A stretch of DNA of 64,000 nucleotides from Bacillus thuringiensis (GCF_014932895.1 NZ_JACYOF010000013.1:62001-126000); one strand, 5' to 3'. Shown: positions 28,151-36,519, numbered from the stretch's first letter. Program-made: numbers and translations. Notes: generated by a model not told the origin, from the sequence alone.

Positions 28151-28456
28151 TTGTGGAAATTCGATAGGGGTCGGCCGTACATATGTAGTGAAGAGAAGGA
28201 GCCGTCCTTCTTTTCTGGATCAGATTTCTTTTATCATTTGAAGGGGAGGTTTTCCAGCCTTCCCAACTTCCCAAAAATACATAAATCATTTGTGACGGAC
28301 TTCGCGAGCCGTCAACGGTTATATACAATTCGTATGTTTTTTTATGTTCTTCCATTTCCTATACTTTTTTGGATTGGCGACGCTGCATGGATCGGCATTG
28401 CTGGATCTCTTTTTATAGGACATGAATTTTATAGAAAGGTGGCCCGATCATTTTAA
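28151..28456 (+). CDS. Hypothetical protein, doubtful
   Basis: 101 codons from GTG at 28151; no good ribosome site. The middle KSFVTDFAS recalls the GFVTDFASVP motif of DUF1353 phage proteins, and a hydrophobic segment follows (FFYVLPFPILFWIG). A shorter version from the ATG at 28333 would be a 41-residue membrane peptide. The frame may be a real small gene or a decayed DUF1353 relative. Confidence 0.35.
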   Translation: MWKFDRGRPYICSEEKEPSFFSGSDFFYHLKGRFSSLPNFPKIHKSFVTDFASRQRLYTIRMFFYVLPFPILFWIGDAAWIGIAGSLFIGHEFYRKVARSF

Positions 28457-28748
28457 TATAAATCGATTGGCGGGGAAACCCGTACTAAAATAGAAAAGTT
28501 TTTTTCACGTTACGCAATATCGAAGTTATAGAGAGATTTCTTTGAACAACAATTCTTTGAACAATCAAGGCTCCTTGTGTATGTCGGCCGTGACGCCACA
28601 CGGCGGGCATACGTCGCGTAATACGTCAATGTGAAGCGGTAGCGAACTAGGAGGGGTGGAACCCTCCGAAACTTTTATTTATAAATACGATACATCAAAA
28701 ATGTAAAGATACGCACATAAAACGATACACACGAAAGGAAGCGATATA
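28457..28748. other. Structured spacer before the XRE gene
   Basis: Several hairpins are visible: CGGG-GAAA-CCCG near 28472 (a GNRA tetraloop), GTATG...CATAC enclosing GCCGTG...CACGGC near 28578-28612, and GGAGGG...CCCTCC near 28650-28667. The 12-mer CCCTCCGAAACT at 28662 also occurs at 22239 in the other hairpin-rich spacer. A structured leader RNA or operator region is possible. No gene. Confidence 0.45.
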
Positions 28749-29027
28749 ATGCACGATAAAAAATATCACCTAACAGGCGATAAGCTGCGATTGATAAGAG
28801 TATTCGCAAATATAACGAAAAAGCAACTGGCGGAATTGTTAGGCATCGAACGCCGATCAATATCAACCTGGGAAAACGGAAGATACAACCCGACTGCGGA
28901 AAGTGCTGCAAAGGTTGTCAGCTTCGTTGGAGAGCGAAATTTTCAGCGTATAGAGGCGATCTTGTACGATCTTGACAACGTCGAAATGATGGACGAACTA
29001 CGAACAAAAGTTAATAACAAACTATAA
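28749..29027 (+). CDS. XRE-family HTH regulator
   Basis: 92 residues with a Cro/CI-type helix-turn-helix at about 8-62: LIRVFANITKKQLAELLGIE then RRSISTWENGRYNPT. The C-terminus is an acidic helix. ATG follows GAAAGGAAG. It is a candidate for the element's own repressor, the target of the KilAC antirepressor upstream; this pairing is inferred. It stands at the head of a run of small same-strand genes. Confidence 0.8.
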   Translation: MHDKKYHLTGDKLRLIRVFANITKKQLAELLGIERRSISTWENGRYNPTAESAAKVVSFVGERNFQRIEAILYDLDNVEMMDELRTKVNNKL

Positions 29028-29050
29028 AAATATACGGGGGAAACAAGACT

Positions 29051-29845
29051 ATGACAAACAAAATGAGCAGCGCAAAAGAACTATTGAAGCAAGCACGCGA
29101 GATCCAAAATTCACTAAGCGGGGAAATGTTAAGTCTGGCGGGCTATTTCCGAGATGCAAAAACGAAGCTAAACAAAGACGGCTTGTTATCAAGTAAAGGC
29201 GTTATGGAAGAAGAAGCGGGATTAAAAAGAAAAATGGAAGTTGCTGCAATGCAGATGATTGGCGATAGGCACCAAGAATATAAAGACGCGTTAAGCAAGG
29301 CGAAGAAAATAGCCCAGGCGGAATTATTACGAGAAGTTCCAGCAGTAGACGCACAAACGCAAGCGTTATTTAATGCGGATCTTATCCAACTTCGCGGGAA
29401 TATTATGTTTGGTGCGACGCCAGAACGATCTGCGGAAAACCTGGTGAAATTAGTGGAAAGGGCGTCGGTACATCCGAGCCTAGCGAAACAAGTGCAGGAA
29501 GAATACTTGCAACTAGGCGCAGTGGTCGCGCAACGTGTCGGCAATACCGAACAGGGCTTTAAATTACGCCAATCATTACTAAATGGCCATAACAATCTAA
29601 ACAAAGCGACGAAGGCCGACGGCTACGACGAAGCAAACGAAATCCTGGTGGCTATTTCCGATGCAGAAAAAGCGCAGTTTGTCAGCGGTCCAAAGTACGA
29701 TCGAGTATTCGCGGAGATCAGCGGCGATACTATCTTGAAACAATTTGCAAATGATAGTGAAAAGTATTTCGATGTGCATCGCGAAAGAGTGTTACGAGTA
29801 CAAATGCAGAACCCAGACATGCAAGGCGCGGCAATCACTAAATGA
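29051..29845 (+). CDS. Hypothetical helical protein
   Basis: 264 residues, no signal peptide and no membrane helix, mostly alpha-helical by composition with several K/E/A/Q-rich segments. No family recognised. GGGGG precedes the ATG at a fair distance. It is the largest protein in the right arm of the element and might be structural or a nucleic-acid partner, but nothing in the sequence says which. The stop overlaps the next ATG. Confidence 0.65.
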   Translation: MTNKMSSAKELLKQAREIQNSLSGEMLSLAGYFRDAKTKLNKDGLLSSKGVMEEEAGLKRKMEVAAMQMIGDRHQEYKDALSKAKKIAQAELLREVPAVDAQTQALFNADLIQLRGNIMFGATPERSAENLVKLVERASVHPSLAKQVQEEYLQLGAVVAQRVGNTEQGFKLRQSLLNGHNNLNKATKADGYDEANEILVAISDAEKAQFVSGPKYDRVFAEISGDTILKQFANDSEKYFDVHRERVLRVQMQNPDMQGAAITK

Positions 29846-30207
29846 TGGTTATATATTTGTGTCATGTACTAGCGGTGGCGGCTTTTATCGCTGCTGCTGC
29901 GCTTGATCACAATAAACGAAAACATACAAAGTTAAAATATGTGATTAAAAAGGGGAAATCGAAAATGAAAACAAACTACGATCCAAACAACGGCGAAACG
30001 ATCGAAGGGCCGAAAGTTGCGGAAGTAGTAGCGGCCGCGCGCGTAAGGTTTGGCAGGAATTATCTTGTAATGAATACACAAACGTACAACAATCCGCACT
30101 GGAAAGCGGTCTATAACACGGCGAAGGGCGATGCAGGTCTGTCGGCACACGAACGAAGATTAAACACGGCCCGAAGTTTATCGTCAGGCGGAAAAAATCT
30201 AATGTAG
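29842..30207 (+). CDS. Small protein with N-terminal membrane segment, or a shorter soluble protein
   Basis: 121 codons from the ATG overlapping the previous stop. The first 22 residues are hydrophobic, then comes a basic stretch. An internal ATG at 29965 has AAAAAGGGGA 9 bases ahead and would give an 80-residue protein. The C-terminal part NPHWKAVYNTAKGDAG parallels NPNWTVVKNVRKGSAG in the 66-residue protein at 31154, so these two are paralogues. The shorter start may be the true one for the shared domain. Confidence 0.55.
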   Translation: MMVIYLCHVLAVAAFIAAAALDHNKRKHTKLKYVIKKGKSKMKTNYDPNNGETIEGPKVAEVVAAARVRFGRNYLVMNTQTYNNPHWKAVYNTAKGDAGLSAHERRLNTARSLSSGGKNLM

Positions 30208-30278
30208 AACAATTACACATACCATAAAACGAAATAGTGGCGGGCGGGTTGGAATAATACAGAAAAGGAAGCGATCAC

Positions 30279-30470
30279 ATGAAAACACTACACGAAATCT
30301 ATCTAGAGGAACAAAAGTTGCACCAGGAGAAAGAAGACCGACTGAAAGCGCTGGAACAGGCCGAAAAGGATTGGCAGGAATCAATCATGCGTGTACAAGA
30401 GGAAAAGGCGTGTGTACTAGATGCCATGAAATACGAAGGCGTGGCAACAAGTCGAAATCTAGTCGGATAG
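30279..30470 (+). CDS. Small coiled-coil protein
   Basis: 63 residues, largely one charged helix (EEQKLHQEKEDRLKALEQAE) with a short tail. ATG follows AAAAGGAAGCG. No family recognised. It lies in a series of small same-strand genes typical of phage accessory regions. Confidence 0.6.
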   Translation: MKTLHEIYLEEQKLHQEKEDRLKALEQAEKDWQESIMRVQEEKACVLDAMKYEGVATSRNLVG

Positions 30471-30539
30471 TGACGAAGCGGGGCGGTGCCTTATCGGTAT
30501 CGCTTTTTTTTATTTAACTATCGAAGGAGGCCGAGACAT

Positions 30540-30833
30540 ATGCAAATCAGATACCACGGGCAGCACGTAACTATAACGGGTGACGAAGACATATTGCAAC
30601 GTGCTGGAATCGAATTGAATCCGACACCACTTCGAAAAGGTGAAATGCCAACAACCTACGAGGAATTGCGCTATTTCTACGCACAGGCATACAAGAAACC
30701 TACGAGAGATCACGCAATTTCGTACGTTATTGCACGGGTGAATTATATTGCGCAGAACGATTTACGAGATAAATCGAAGATAGATAAGCGAGAAGCGAAA
30801 ACAAATAATTGGATAAAGGAAGCGAAATCATGA
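30540..30833 (+). CDS. Small hypothetical protein
   Basis: 97 residues from ATG 30540, chosen because AAGGAGG ends 9 bases before it; the frame is open to 30486 without a site. It opens MQIRYHGQHVTITGDEDILQ, which looks like a beta-rich start, and ends in a basic helix. No family recognised. Its stop overlaps the next ATG by 4 bases. Confidence 0.6.
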   Translation: MQIRYHGQHVTITGDEDILQRAGIELNPTPLRKGEMPTTYEELRYFYAQAYKKPTRDHAISYVIARVNYIAQNDLRDKSKIDKREAKTNNWIKEAKS

Positions 30834-31000
30834 GAGGGTACGAAGATAGAATCGAAGCTGCTAACGCTCATATTGATGCGTATGTCATCTCGAATGAGGA
30901 CTGGCACGACGCGAAAAAGATTCGTTTGATGAATGCAGCAGCAGGGAATCGCATTTTTCAGCATTACGGGCGTCGGTTCATTCGCATTCAAAGAAAATAA
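30830..31000 (+). CDS. Small hypothetical protein
   Basis: 56 residues, basic and aromatic at the end (NRIFQHYGRRFIRIQRK). It starts in ATGA overlap with the gene before, with GGAAGCG as ribosome site. No family recognised. Confidence 0.55.
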   Translation: MRGYEDRIEAANAHIDAYVISNEDWHDAKKIRLMNAAAGNRIFQHYGRRFIRIQRK

Positions 31001-31112
31001 CGTTTCTAGTGCGATTGGGCAGCCGTTATCGGAACTTATCTCCGATAGTGTGTTACAATTAATCGAAGCGGAAAACAAGAATCTCCAATTGACTGGACCT
31101 GTGATTGGTTAG
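30933..31112 (+). CDS. Possible overlapping small ORF
   Basis: 59 codons in another frame overlapping the last 68 bases of the previous gene, opening MQQQGIAFFSITGVGSFAFK and ending LQLTGPVIG. The part after 31000 looks protein-like (a helix LISDSVLQLIEAENKNLQL). The ribosome site is weak. Either a true overlapping gene or evidence that the two once formed one frame. Confidence 0.35.
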   Translation: MQQQGIAFFSITGVGSFAFKENNVSSAIGQPLSELISDSVLQLIEAENKNLQLTGPVIG

Positions 31113-31153
31113 ACAGTTTAAGAAGGTTATATAAAAAGGGAGATGGCGCAAAG

Positions 31154-31354
31154 ATGGCGAGAGAAAAAGAGAATGATTTAACAGAGAAATTGGCAGAGGG
31201 TCACCGAAAGTATGGCGACGGAAACTTTACAGTACAGAATATCGGCGATGAAACTAACCCGAATTGGACTGTCGTAAAAAATGTGAGGAAGGGATCGGCG
31301 GGCATTCGAGAAGGCGAAGATATATTTAGTTTGCGATCAAAATATATAAAATAG
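31154..31354 (+). CDS. Small protein paralogous to the C-terminus of the 29842 gene
   Basis: 66 residues with NPNWTVVKNVRKGSAG in the middle, matching NPHWKAVYNTAKGDAG of the gene at 29842. ATG follows AAAGGGAGATGG. It is the last element gene before a terminator. Function unknown. Confidence 0.6.
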   Translation: MAREKENDLTEKLAEGHRKYGDGNFTVQNIGDETNPNWTVVKNVRKGSAGIREGEDIFSLRSKYIK

Positions 31355-31364
31355 TGCGGAGATG

Positions 31365-31394
31365 GGCGGGGCTTAATTGCTTCGCCTCTTTTTT
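31365..31394 (+). terminator. Terminator at the right end of the element's genes
   Basis: GGCGGGGC and GCTTCGCC pair imperfectly around TTAATT, followed by TCTTTTTT. It separates element transcription from the rebuilt ABC-F gene. Confidence 0.7.
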
Positions 31395-31672
31395 GTATGC
31401 AACGGGAAATGTACGCCGAGAAATTACGTTGTTAGATACTTTAATAGTAGCAATTCTTGTGATTATATTGCTAGGTGTTTAGCGTCTTAAATTATTAATG
31501 GATTTTAGAGGAGATTTTTAAATAATTCTTTAAAAAAAGTAATAAAACTACTTATATCATAATTATAAGTTGTAATGATTAGCATGTTCTAGTAGAATTG
31601 TTTACAGATGAAAATAAAGGAATCGTAAATTATGGATTTCTGTTAAAATTGGAGAAGGGTTGAGAAACCCTA
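31395..31672. other. Element right end, new leader of the ABC-F gene
   Basis: AT-rich 280 bases with a short hydrophobic frame ending LLDTLIVAILVIILLGV at about 31484, possibly a tiny membrane peptide remnant. The ABC-F gene must now use a promoter here, because its native one stayed at the left end. I see no consensus pair. Confidence 0.4.
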
Positions 31673-31746
31673 GGTATTAGTAGGAGGACACAAATGATTA
31701 CAGTAAGTAACGTTAGTTTGCGTTTTGCGGATCGCAAATTATTTGA
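31673..31746 (+). repeat. attR: right 74-bp direct repeat
   Basis: Exact copy of 16190-16263. It supplies the ribosome site AGGAGG, the start codon and codons 1-17 of the ABC-F gene, which continues uninterrupted into chromosomal sequence. Confidence 0.95.
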
Positions 31747-33319
31747 AGATGTTAACATAAAATTCACGCCAGGTAATTGCTACGGTTTAATCGGAGCAAA
31801 CGGTGCCGGGAAATCGACATTTATAAAGATTTTATCTGGGGAAATCGAACCATCAACAGGTGACATACATATTACGCCAGGTGAGCGTCTAGCAGTATTA
31901 AAACAGAACCACTTCGAATATGAAGAGTTCCCAGTATTAGAAACAGTAATTATGGGTCACACGCAACTTTACAAAGTAATGCAAGAGAAAAATGCAATTT
32001 ACATGAAAGAAGACTTTAGTGATGAAGATGGTATGCGTGCCGCGGAACTTGAAGGTGAGTTCGCTGAGCTTAACGGTTGGGAAGCAGAATCAGAAGCTGC
32101 AATCCTTCTAAAAGGTCTTGGTATTGGTGAAGATCTTCATGATAAGAAAATGTCTGAATTAACTGGTGCAGAGAAAGTAAAAGTATTACTTGCGCAAGCA
32201 TTATTCGGCCAACCTGACATTCTTTTACTAGATGAGCCTACCAACCACTTGGACTTAAAAGCGATCCAATGGTTAGAAAACTTCTTAATGAACTTTGAAA
32301 ATACAGTTATCGTTGTATCCCATGACCGTCACTTCTTAAATAAAGTATGTACGCACATGGCTGACCTTGATTTCGGTAAAATTCAACTTTATGTTGGTAA
32401 CTATGACTTCTGGTACGAGTCAAGTCAATTAGCTTTAAAATTAACACAAGATGCTAATAAGAAAAAAGAAGAGAAAGTAAAAGAGTTACAAAACTTCATT
32501 GCACGCTTTAGCTCAAACGCATCTAAAGCGAAGCAAGCGACTTCTCGTAAAAAATTATTAGATAAAATTACATTAGATGATATTAAGCCATCATCACGCC
32601 GTTACCCATTCGTTGGCTTCACACCAGAACGTGAAGTAGGAAATGACTTATTAACTGTTGAAGGTCTTTCTAAAACAATTGATGGTGAAAAAGTGTTAGA
32701 TAATGTGTACTTCACTTTAAACAAAGGTGATAAAGTTGCATTTATCGGCCGTAACGATATTGCAATGACAACATTATTTAAAATCCTAATGGGTGAAATG
32801 GAGCCGGATAGCGGTTCATTCAAATGGGGCGTTACAACATCTCAATCATACTTCCCAAGAGATAACTCTAAGTACTTTGAGAACAGTGATTACAACCTAG
32901 TTGAATGGTTACGCCAATTCTCTCCACAAGATGAGTCAGAAAGCTTCTTACGTGGTTTCTTAGGCCGTATGTTATTCTCAGGTGAAGAAGTTAAGAAGAA
33001 CGTTTCTGTATTATCTGGAGGAGAAAAAGTTCGTTGTATGCTATCTAAAATGATGTTAAGTGGTGCGAACGTAATCACACTTGACGATCCAACGAACCAC
33101 TTAGATCTTGAGTCTATCACTGCATTAAACAACGGTTTAATTGCATTCAAAGGTACAATCTTATTCACATCTCATGACCATCAGTTCGTACAAACAATTG
33201 CGAACCGTATTATCGAAGTAACGCCAAACGGTGTAATCGATAAAGAGGCAACTTACGATGAGTTCTTAGAAAATGATGAACTTCAAAAACAAGTCGATGC
33301 AATGTATAAAGGTCAATAA
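31694..33319 (+). CDS. ykpA: ABC-F ATPase (YkpA/YbiT group), target gene of the element
   Basis: 541 residues, two ABC domains and no membrane segment. Domain 1 has Walker A GANGAGKST and Walker B LLLDEPTNHLD. Domain 2 has a degenerate Walker A (GRNDIAMTT), signature LSGGEKV and Walker B TLDDPTNHLD, with D where the catalytic E is usual. It resembles B. subtilis YkpA and E. coli YbiT, ribosome-associated ABC-F proteins of ill-defined role. The first 17 codons come from attR. Native upstream DNA is 15.5 kb away. Confidence 0.93.
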   Translation: MITVSNVSLRFADRKLFEDVNIKFTPGNCYGLIGANGAGKSTFIKILSGEIEPSTGDIHITPGERLAVLKQNHFEYEEFPVLETVIMGHTQLYKVMQEKNAIYMKEDFSDEDGMRAAELEGEFAELNGWEAESEAAILLKGLGIGEDLHDKKMSELTGAEKVKVLLAQALFGQPDILLLDEPTNHLDLKAIQWLENFLMNFENTVIVVSHDRHFLNKVCTHMADLDFGKIQLYVGNYDFWYESSQLALKLTQDANKKKEEKVKELQNFIARFSSNASKAKQATSRKKLLDKITLDDIKPSSRRYPFVGFTPEREVGNDLLTVEGLSKTIDGEKVLDNVYFTLNKGDKVAFIGRNDIAMTTLFKILMGEMEPDSGSFKWGVTTSQSYFPRDNSKYFENSDYNLVEWLRQFSPQDESESFLRGFLGRMLFSGEEVKKNVSVLSGGEKVRCMLSKMMLSGANVITLDDPTNHLDLESITALNNGLIAFKGTILFTSHDHQFVQTIANRIIEVTPNGVIDKEATYDEFLENDELQKQVDAMYKGQ

Positions 33320-33328
33320 TACATGATA

Positions 33329-33364
33329 AAAACCCTCGCTTTCTTTTATGAGAACGGGGGTTTT
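33329..33364 (+). terminator. Terminator of the ABC-F gene
   Basis: AACCCTCG and CGGGGGTT pair around a 15-base loop with a short T run after, beginning 9 bases past the stop. Confidence 0.7.
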
Positions 33365-33806
33365 GTTGAATAGAAAGGCTATTTTTGTATATAAATTAAG
33401 GATGACTAAAACGAATAATTATTCAAAAATAACTTTTACGGTGGTAAGGGTGTACCTGAAAAAATATTACACTTTTTATTTTATGAAATTGGGTTGTTTA
33501 CATGAATATGCCAAAATTGGAGATAGATTTATTTGCGAATGAATAAATAAAAGTTTATAGTATGTGGAGTCATAATTAGTGGATGAATCTTGGGAGAAAA
33601 CAGGAAATGTTACAAATTAATTTAGTTAAATAGAAACCAAGGTCAAAATGTTTAAAAAGAAATAGTTGAATAAATAAAGGCTTCAAATTATAATTACTAA
33701 TATTCTTCATATAGTTAAATAAAAAAATCTATTTGAAGAAGAAAAATTGAATAGAGAGACAGACTTATATCAAAATAAGCCTTGGATGATCAAAAGAGGT
33801 GGAGAG
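33365..33806. other. Intergenic region upstream of the LTA synthase gene
   Basis: AT-rich with no credible gene; a 64-codon ORF at 33348 has no ribosome site and overlaps the terminator. The lipoteichoic acid synthase promoter should be here. Confidence 0.4.
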
Positions 33807-35780
33807 ATGAAAGAATTACTATTAAAGAGTAAGCGAGTGTTAAGCAATCACTTTGGATTTTTCGTGTTTGCAGTTATTTTATTCTGGTTAAAAACATACG
33901 CAGCATATGTGACAGAATTTAATTTAGGGATATCAAACACTATCCAAAAGTTTTTACTGTTTTTCAACCCGCTTAGTTCAGCAGTTTTATTTTTAGGGCT
34001 CGCATTATTCGCAAAGGGGAAACGAGCTTACATTTGGTTAATTGTTATTAATTTGTTAATGTCCATACTTTTATATGCAAACGTAGTATATTACCGCTTT
34101 TTCAGCGATTTTATTACGTTCCCGACATTAACACAAACGAATAACTTTGGAGATTTAGGTGGTAGTATTTTTGCATTGCTACACTTATATGATCCACTAT
34201 ATTTCTTAGATACAATCATTTTAATTGTTTTAGTCGCAACAAAATTTGTAAATCCTAAACCAATTCGTGTTGCAAAGCATAAATTATCTCTAGTATTTGT
34301 AGCAGGTATTTTATTCTTTAGCGTTAACTTAGGTCTTGCAGAATCTGACCGTCCTGAATTATTAACAAGAACATTTGACCGCAATTATATTGTGAAATAT
34401 TTAGGGGCATACAACTATACGATTTATGATGGCATTCAAAGTGCGAAAGCATCAACAGAACGAGCATTAGCTGATGGAGATAATATGACAGAGGTTAGAA
34501 ACTATCTTACATCAACATATGCAAGTCCAAATCCAGAGTACTTTGGTAAAGGAAAAGGAATGAACGTAATTTATATTCACTTAGAGTCATTCCAAAACTT
34601 TTTAATCGATTATAAATTAAATGGTCAAGAAGTTACACCGTTCTTAAATTCATTTACAAAAGATGCGAATACGTTATACTTTGATAACTTCTTCCATCAA
34701 ACAGGACAAGGTAAAACATCTGATGCAGAGTTCATGTTAGAGAACTCAATGTTTGGTTTACCGCAAGGATCTGTTTTTACAAATAAAGCTCATAATACGT
34801 ATCAATCGGCACCAGCTATTTTAGGTCAACAAGGATACACATCAGCAGTGTTCCATGGTAACTACAAAACGTTTTGGAACCGTGATGATATTTATAAATC
34901 ATTTGGTTTTAATAAATTCTTTGATGCGTCATACTATGATATGAACGAAAAAGATGTAGTAAACTATGGCTTAAAAGATAAACCGTTCTTTAATGAGTCA
35001 ATACCGTTATTACAAACGTTAAAACAACCGTTCTATACGAAGTTCATTACGTTATCGAATCATTTCCCTTATCCTATTGATAAAGCGGAAGCAACGATTG
35101 AACCAGCGAAAACAGGTGACTCGTCTGTAGATACGTATTTCCAAACAGCACGTTATTTAGATGAGTCTGTAAAAGGCTTTATGGATTACTTGAAACAATC
35201 TGGTTTATACGATAACTCAATTATCGTTATGTACGGTGACCATTACGGTATTTCAGATAATCATGGCACAGCAATGTCTCAAGTAATGGGTAAAGAAATG
35301 AACTCATTTGAAAATGCCCAATTACAACGTGTACCATTAATCATTCGTGTTCCAGGAATGAAGGGCGGCGTACAACATCAATACGGCGGAGAAATTGACG
35401 TTCTTCCAACGTTATTACACTTACTAGGTACAGATACAAAGAATTATGTCCAATTCGGATCAGATTTATTATCACCAGAGCATAAACAAGTTGTTGCATT
35501 CCGTAACGGTAACTACGTAAGCCCAACGGTTACTGCACTGAACGGCAAGTACTATGATACAGCGACTGGTAACCCTGTAGAATTAACAGACGAAATAAAA
35601 CAAAATGAACAAATGGTTCAAAAATCACTTAAATACTCTGACCAAGTTGTTAACGGGGATTTATTACGATTCTACACACCAGAAGGATTCACTCCAGTAG
35701 ATCGTTCTAAGTATAACTATAACCATCGTGATAAAAATAAAACGAAGGTAAAGACAACTGAAGACGGGGAAGCTAAATAA
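33807..35780 (+). CDS. ltaS: Lipoteichoic acid synthase family protein
   Basis: 657 residues. Five membrane helices fill the first 200 residues, then a linker with an AKAST signal-peptidase-like site, then an extracellular sulfatase-fold domain. The FHQTGQGKTSDAEF motif carries the catalytic threonine (T304); HLESFQ and MYGDHYGIS supply metal ligands. It polymerises glycerol phosphate from phosphatidylglycerol. ATG at 33807 follows AGGTGGAG; the frame is open 20 codons upstream without a site. The B. cereus group has several LtaS paralogues, so which one this is remains open. Confidence 0.9.
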   Translation: MKELLLKSKRVLSNHFGFFVFAVILFWLKTYAAYVTEFNLGISNTIQKFLLFFNPLSSAVLFLGLALFAKGKRAYIWLIVINLLMSILLYANVVYYRFFSDFITFPTLTQTNNFGDLGGSIFALLHLYDPLYFLDTIILIVLVATKFVNPKPIRVAKHKLSLVFVAGILFFSVNLGLAESDRPELLTRTFDRNYIVKYLGAYNYTIYDGIQSAKASTERALADGDNMTEVRNYLTSTYASPNPEYFGKGKGMNVIYIHLESFQNFLIDYKLNGQEVTPFLNSFTKDANTLYFDNFFHQTGQGKTSDAEFMLENSMFGLPQGSVFTNKAHNTYQSAPAILGQQGYTSAVFHGNYKTFWNRDDIYKSFGFNKFFDASYYDMNEKDVVNYGLKDKPFFNESIPLLQTLKQPFYTKFITLSNHFPYPIDKAEATIEPAKTGDSSVDTYFQTARYLDESVKGFMDYLKQSGLYDNSIIVMYGDHYGISDNHGTAMSQVMGKEMNSFENAQLQRVPLIIRVPGMKGGVQHQYGGEIDVLPTLLHLLGTDTKNYVQFGSDLLSPEHKQVVAFRNGNYVSPTVTALNGKYYDTATGNPVELTDEIKQNEQMVQKSLKYSDQVVNGDLLRFYTPEGFTPVDRSKYNYNHRDKNKTKVKTTEDGEAK

Positions 35781-35786
35781 ATACTA

Positions 35787-35816
35787 AAAAGCGCTGCTCA
35801 TATGAGTAGCGCTTTT
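35787..35816. terminator. Bidirectional terminator
   Basis: AAAAGCGCTGCTCA and TGAGTAGCGCTTTT pair around TA. It serves both the LTA synthase gene and the convergent TerC gene. Confidence 0.85.
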
Positions 35817-35841
35817 GTTTGTAAATATAATTATATCGTCA

Positions 35842-36519
35842 TTATATAGAACCATCTTTTATTTGTTGTTTCGACTTGCCAAAGAATACTACACCGACAA
35901 TGATAATAATGATGAATCCCCACTTAATTAAAGGGTTTTCTTCGAAAAATCCAGCGAACCACTTTTCACTTACAATCATTTTTGCAGCAGTATAAGCTAA
36001 AACAGCTGCTCCAATCGTAATGATGATTGGAAAACGGTCCACCCATTTTAAAATCAATGTACTTCCCCATACGACTACTGGAATGGAAACTAATAGTCCG
36101 ATGATTACTAAAGAAAAATTACCATGCGCAGCTCCGGCAACAGCGAGTACATTATCAATTCCCATTAACGCATCAGCTATAATAATGGTTTTAATAGCAG
36201 ACCAAAATCCTTCTTCTGCTTTAATATCATGATTTTTGCCCTCAGCAATCAATTTGTAAGCGATCCAAATGAGCAATACACCGCCAATTAGAAGTAATCC
36301 TGGTATTTTTAATAACCAAACAACAACTAAGGTGGCAGCGGCTCTTATAGCGATTGCTCCAACAGTTCCCCAAATGATAACTTTCTTTTGTTGATTTTTT
36401 GGTAATCGTCTTGCTGCTAATCCAATTACAATGGCATTATCACCAGCTAAAACTAAATCAATTACAATAATGGCAAGTAAGGCAGACCAATATTCAGGTG
36501 AAAGAAAATCCATATACAT
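35842..36519 (-). CDS. TerC-family membrane protein
   Basis: 225 residues with seven hydrophobic segments and the family motifs IDLVLAGDNAIVIGLA (about 20-35) and DALMGIDNVLAVAG (about 115-128), whose acidic residues probably bind metal. TerC proteins of Bacillus (YjbE, YceF, YkoY) help export manganese. ATG is preceded by AAGGAG on the minus strand. No yybP-type riboswitch could be seen upstream. Length fits YjbE. Cytoplasmic membrane. Confidence 0.88.
   Translation of the reverse strand: MYMDFLSPEYWSALLAIIVIDLVLAGDNAIVIGLAARRLPKNQQKKVIIWGTVGAIAIRAAATLVVVWLLKIPGLLLIGGVLLIWIAYKLIAEGKNHDIKAEEGFWSAIKTIIIADALMGIDNVLAVAGAAHGNFSLVIIGLLVSIPVVVWGSTLILKWVDRFPIIITIGAAVLAYTAAKMIVSEKWFAGFFEENPLIKWGFIIIIIVGVVFFGKSKQQIKDGSI

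Larger units (their letters stand above)
16190..31746 (+). mobile_element. Site-specifically integrated element of about 15.5 kb (phage/plasmid-like)
   Basis: Bounded by 74-bp perfect direct repeats, with a tyrosine recombinase gene 88 bases inside the left repeat. All recognisable genes point rightward. Contents mix phage-type regulators (antirepressor, XRE, sigma-like), a lipoprotein and small membrane proteins, a KAP ATPase, and an iteron-like array before an HTH gene. No capsid, portal, terminase, tail or lysis gene is recognisable. Codon and word use (many TCGA and GCG words) differs from the flanking chromosome. It may be a satellite or an episome that replicates when excised. That lifestyle is inferred; the boundaries are seen directly. 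Confidence 0.93.

Noticed and set aside
16190-31746. Complete prophage or tectivirus-like genome
   Set aside because: The size is near that of Bacillus tectiviruses, but no packaging ATPase, capsid, DNA polymerase or lysis gene is recognisable, and a tyrosine integrase is present.
33348-33542. 64-codon ORF after the ABC-F gene
   Set aside because: Starts within the terminator hairpin and has no ribosome site.
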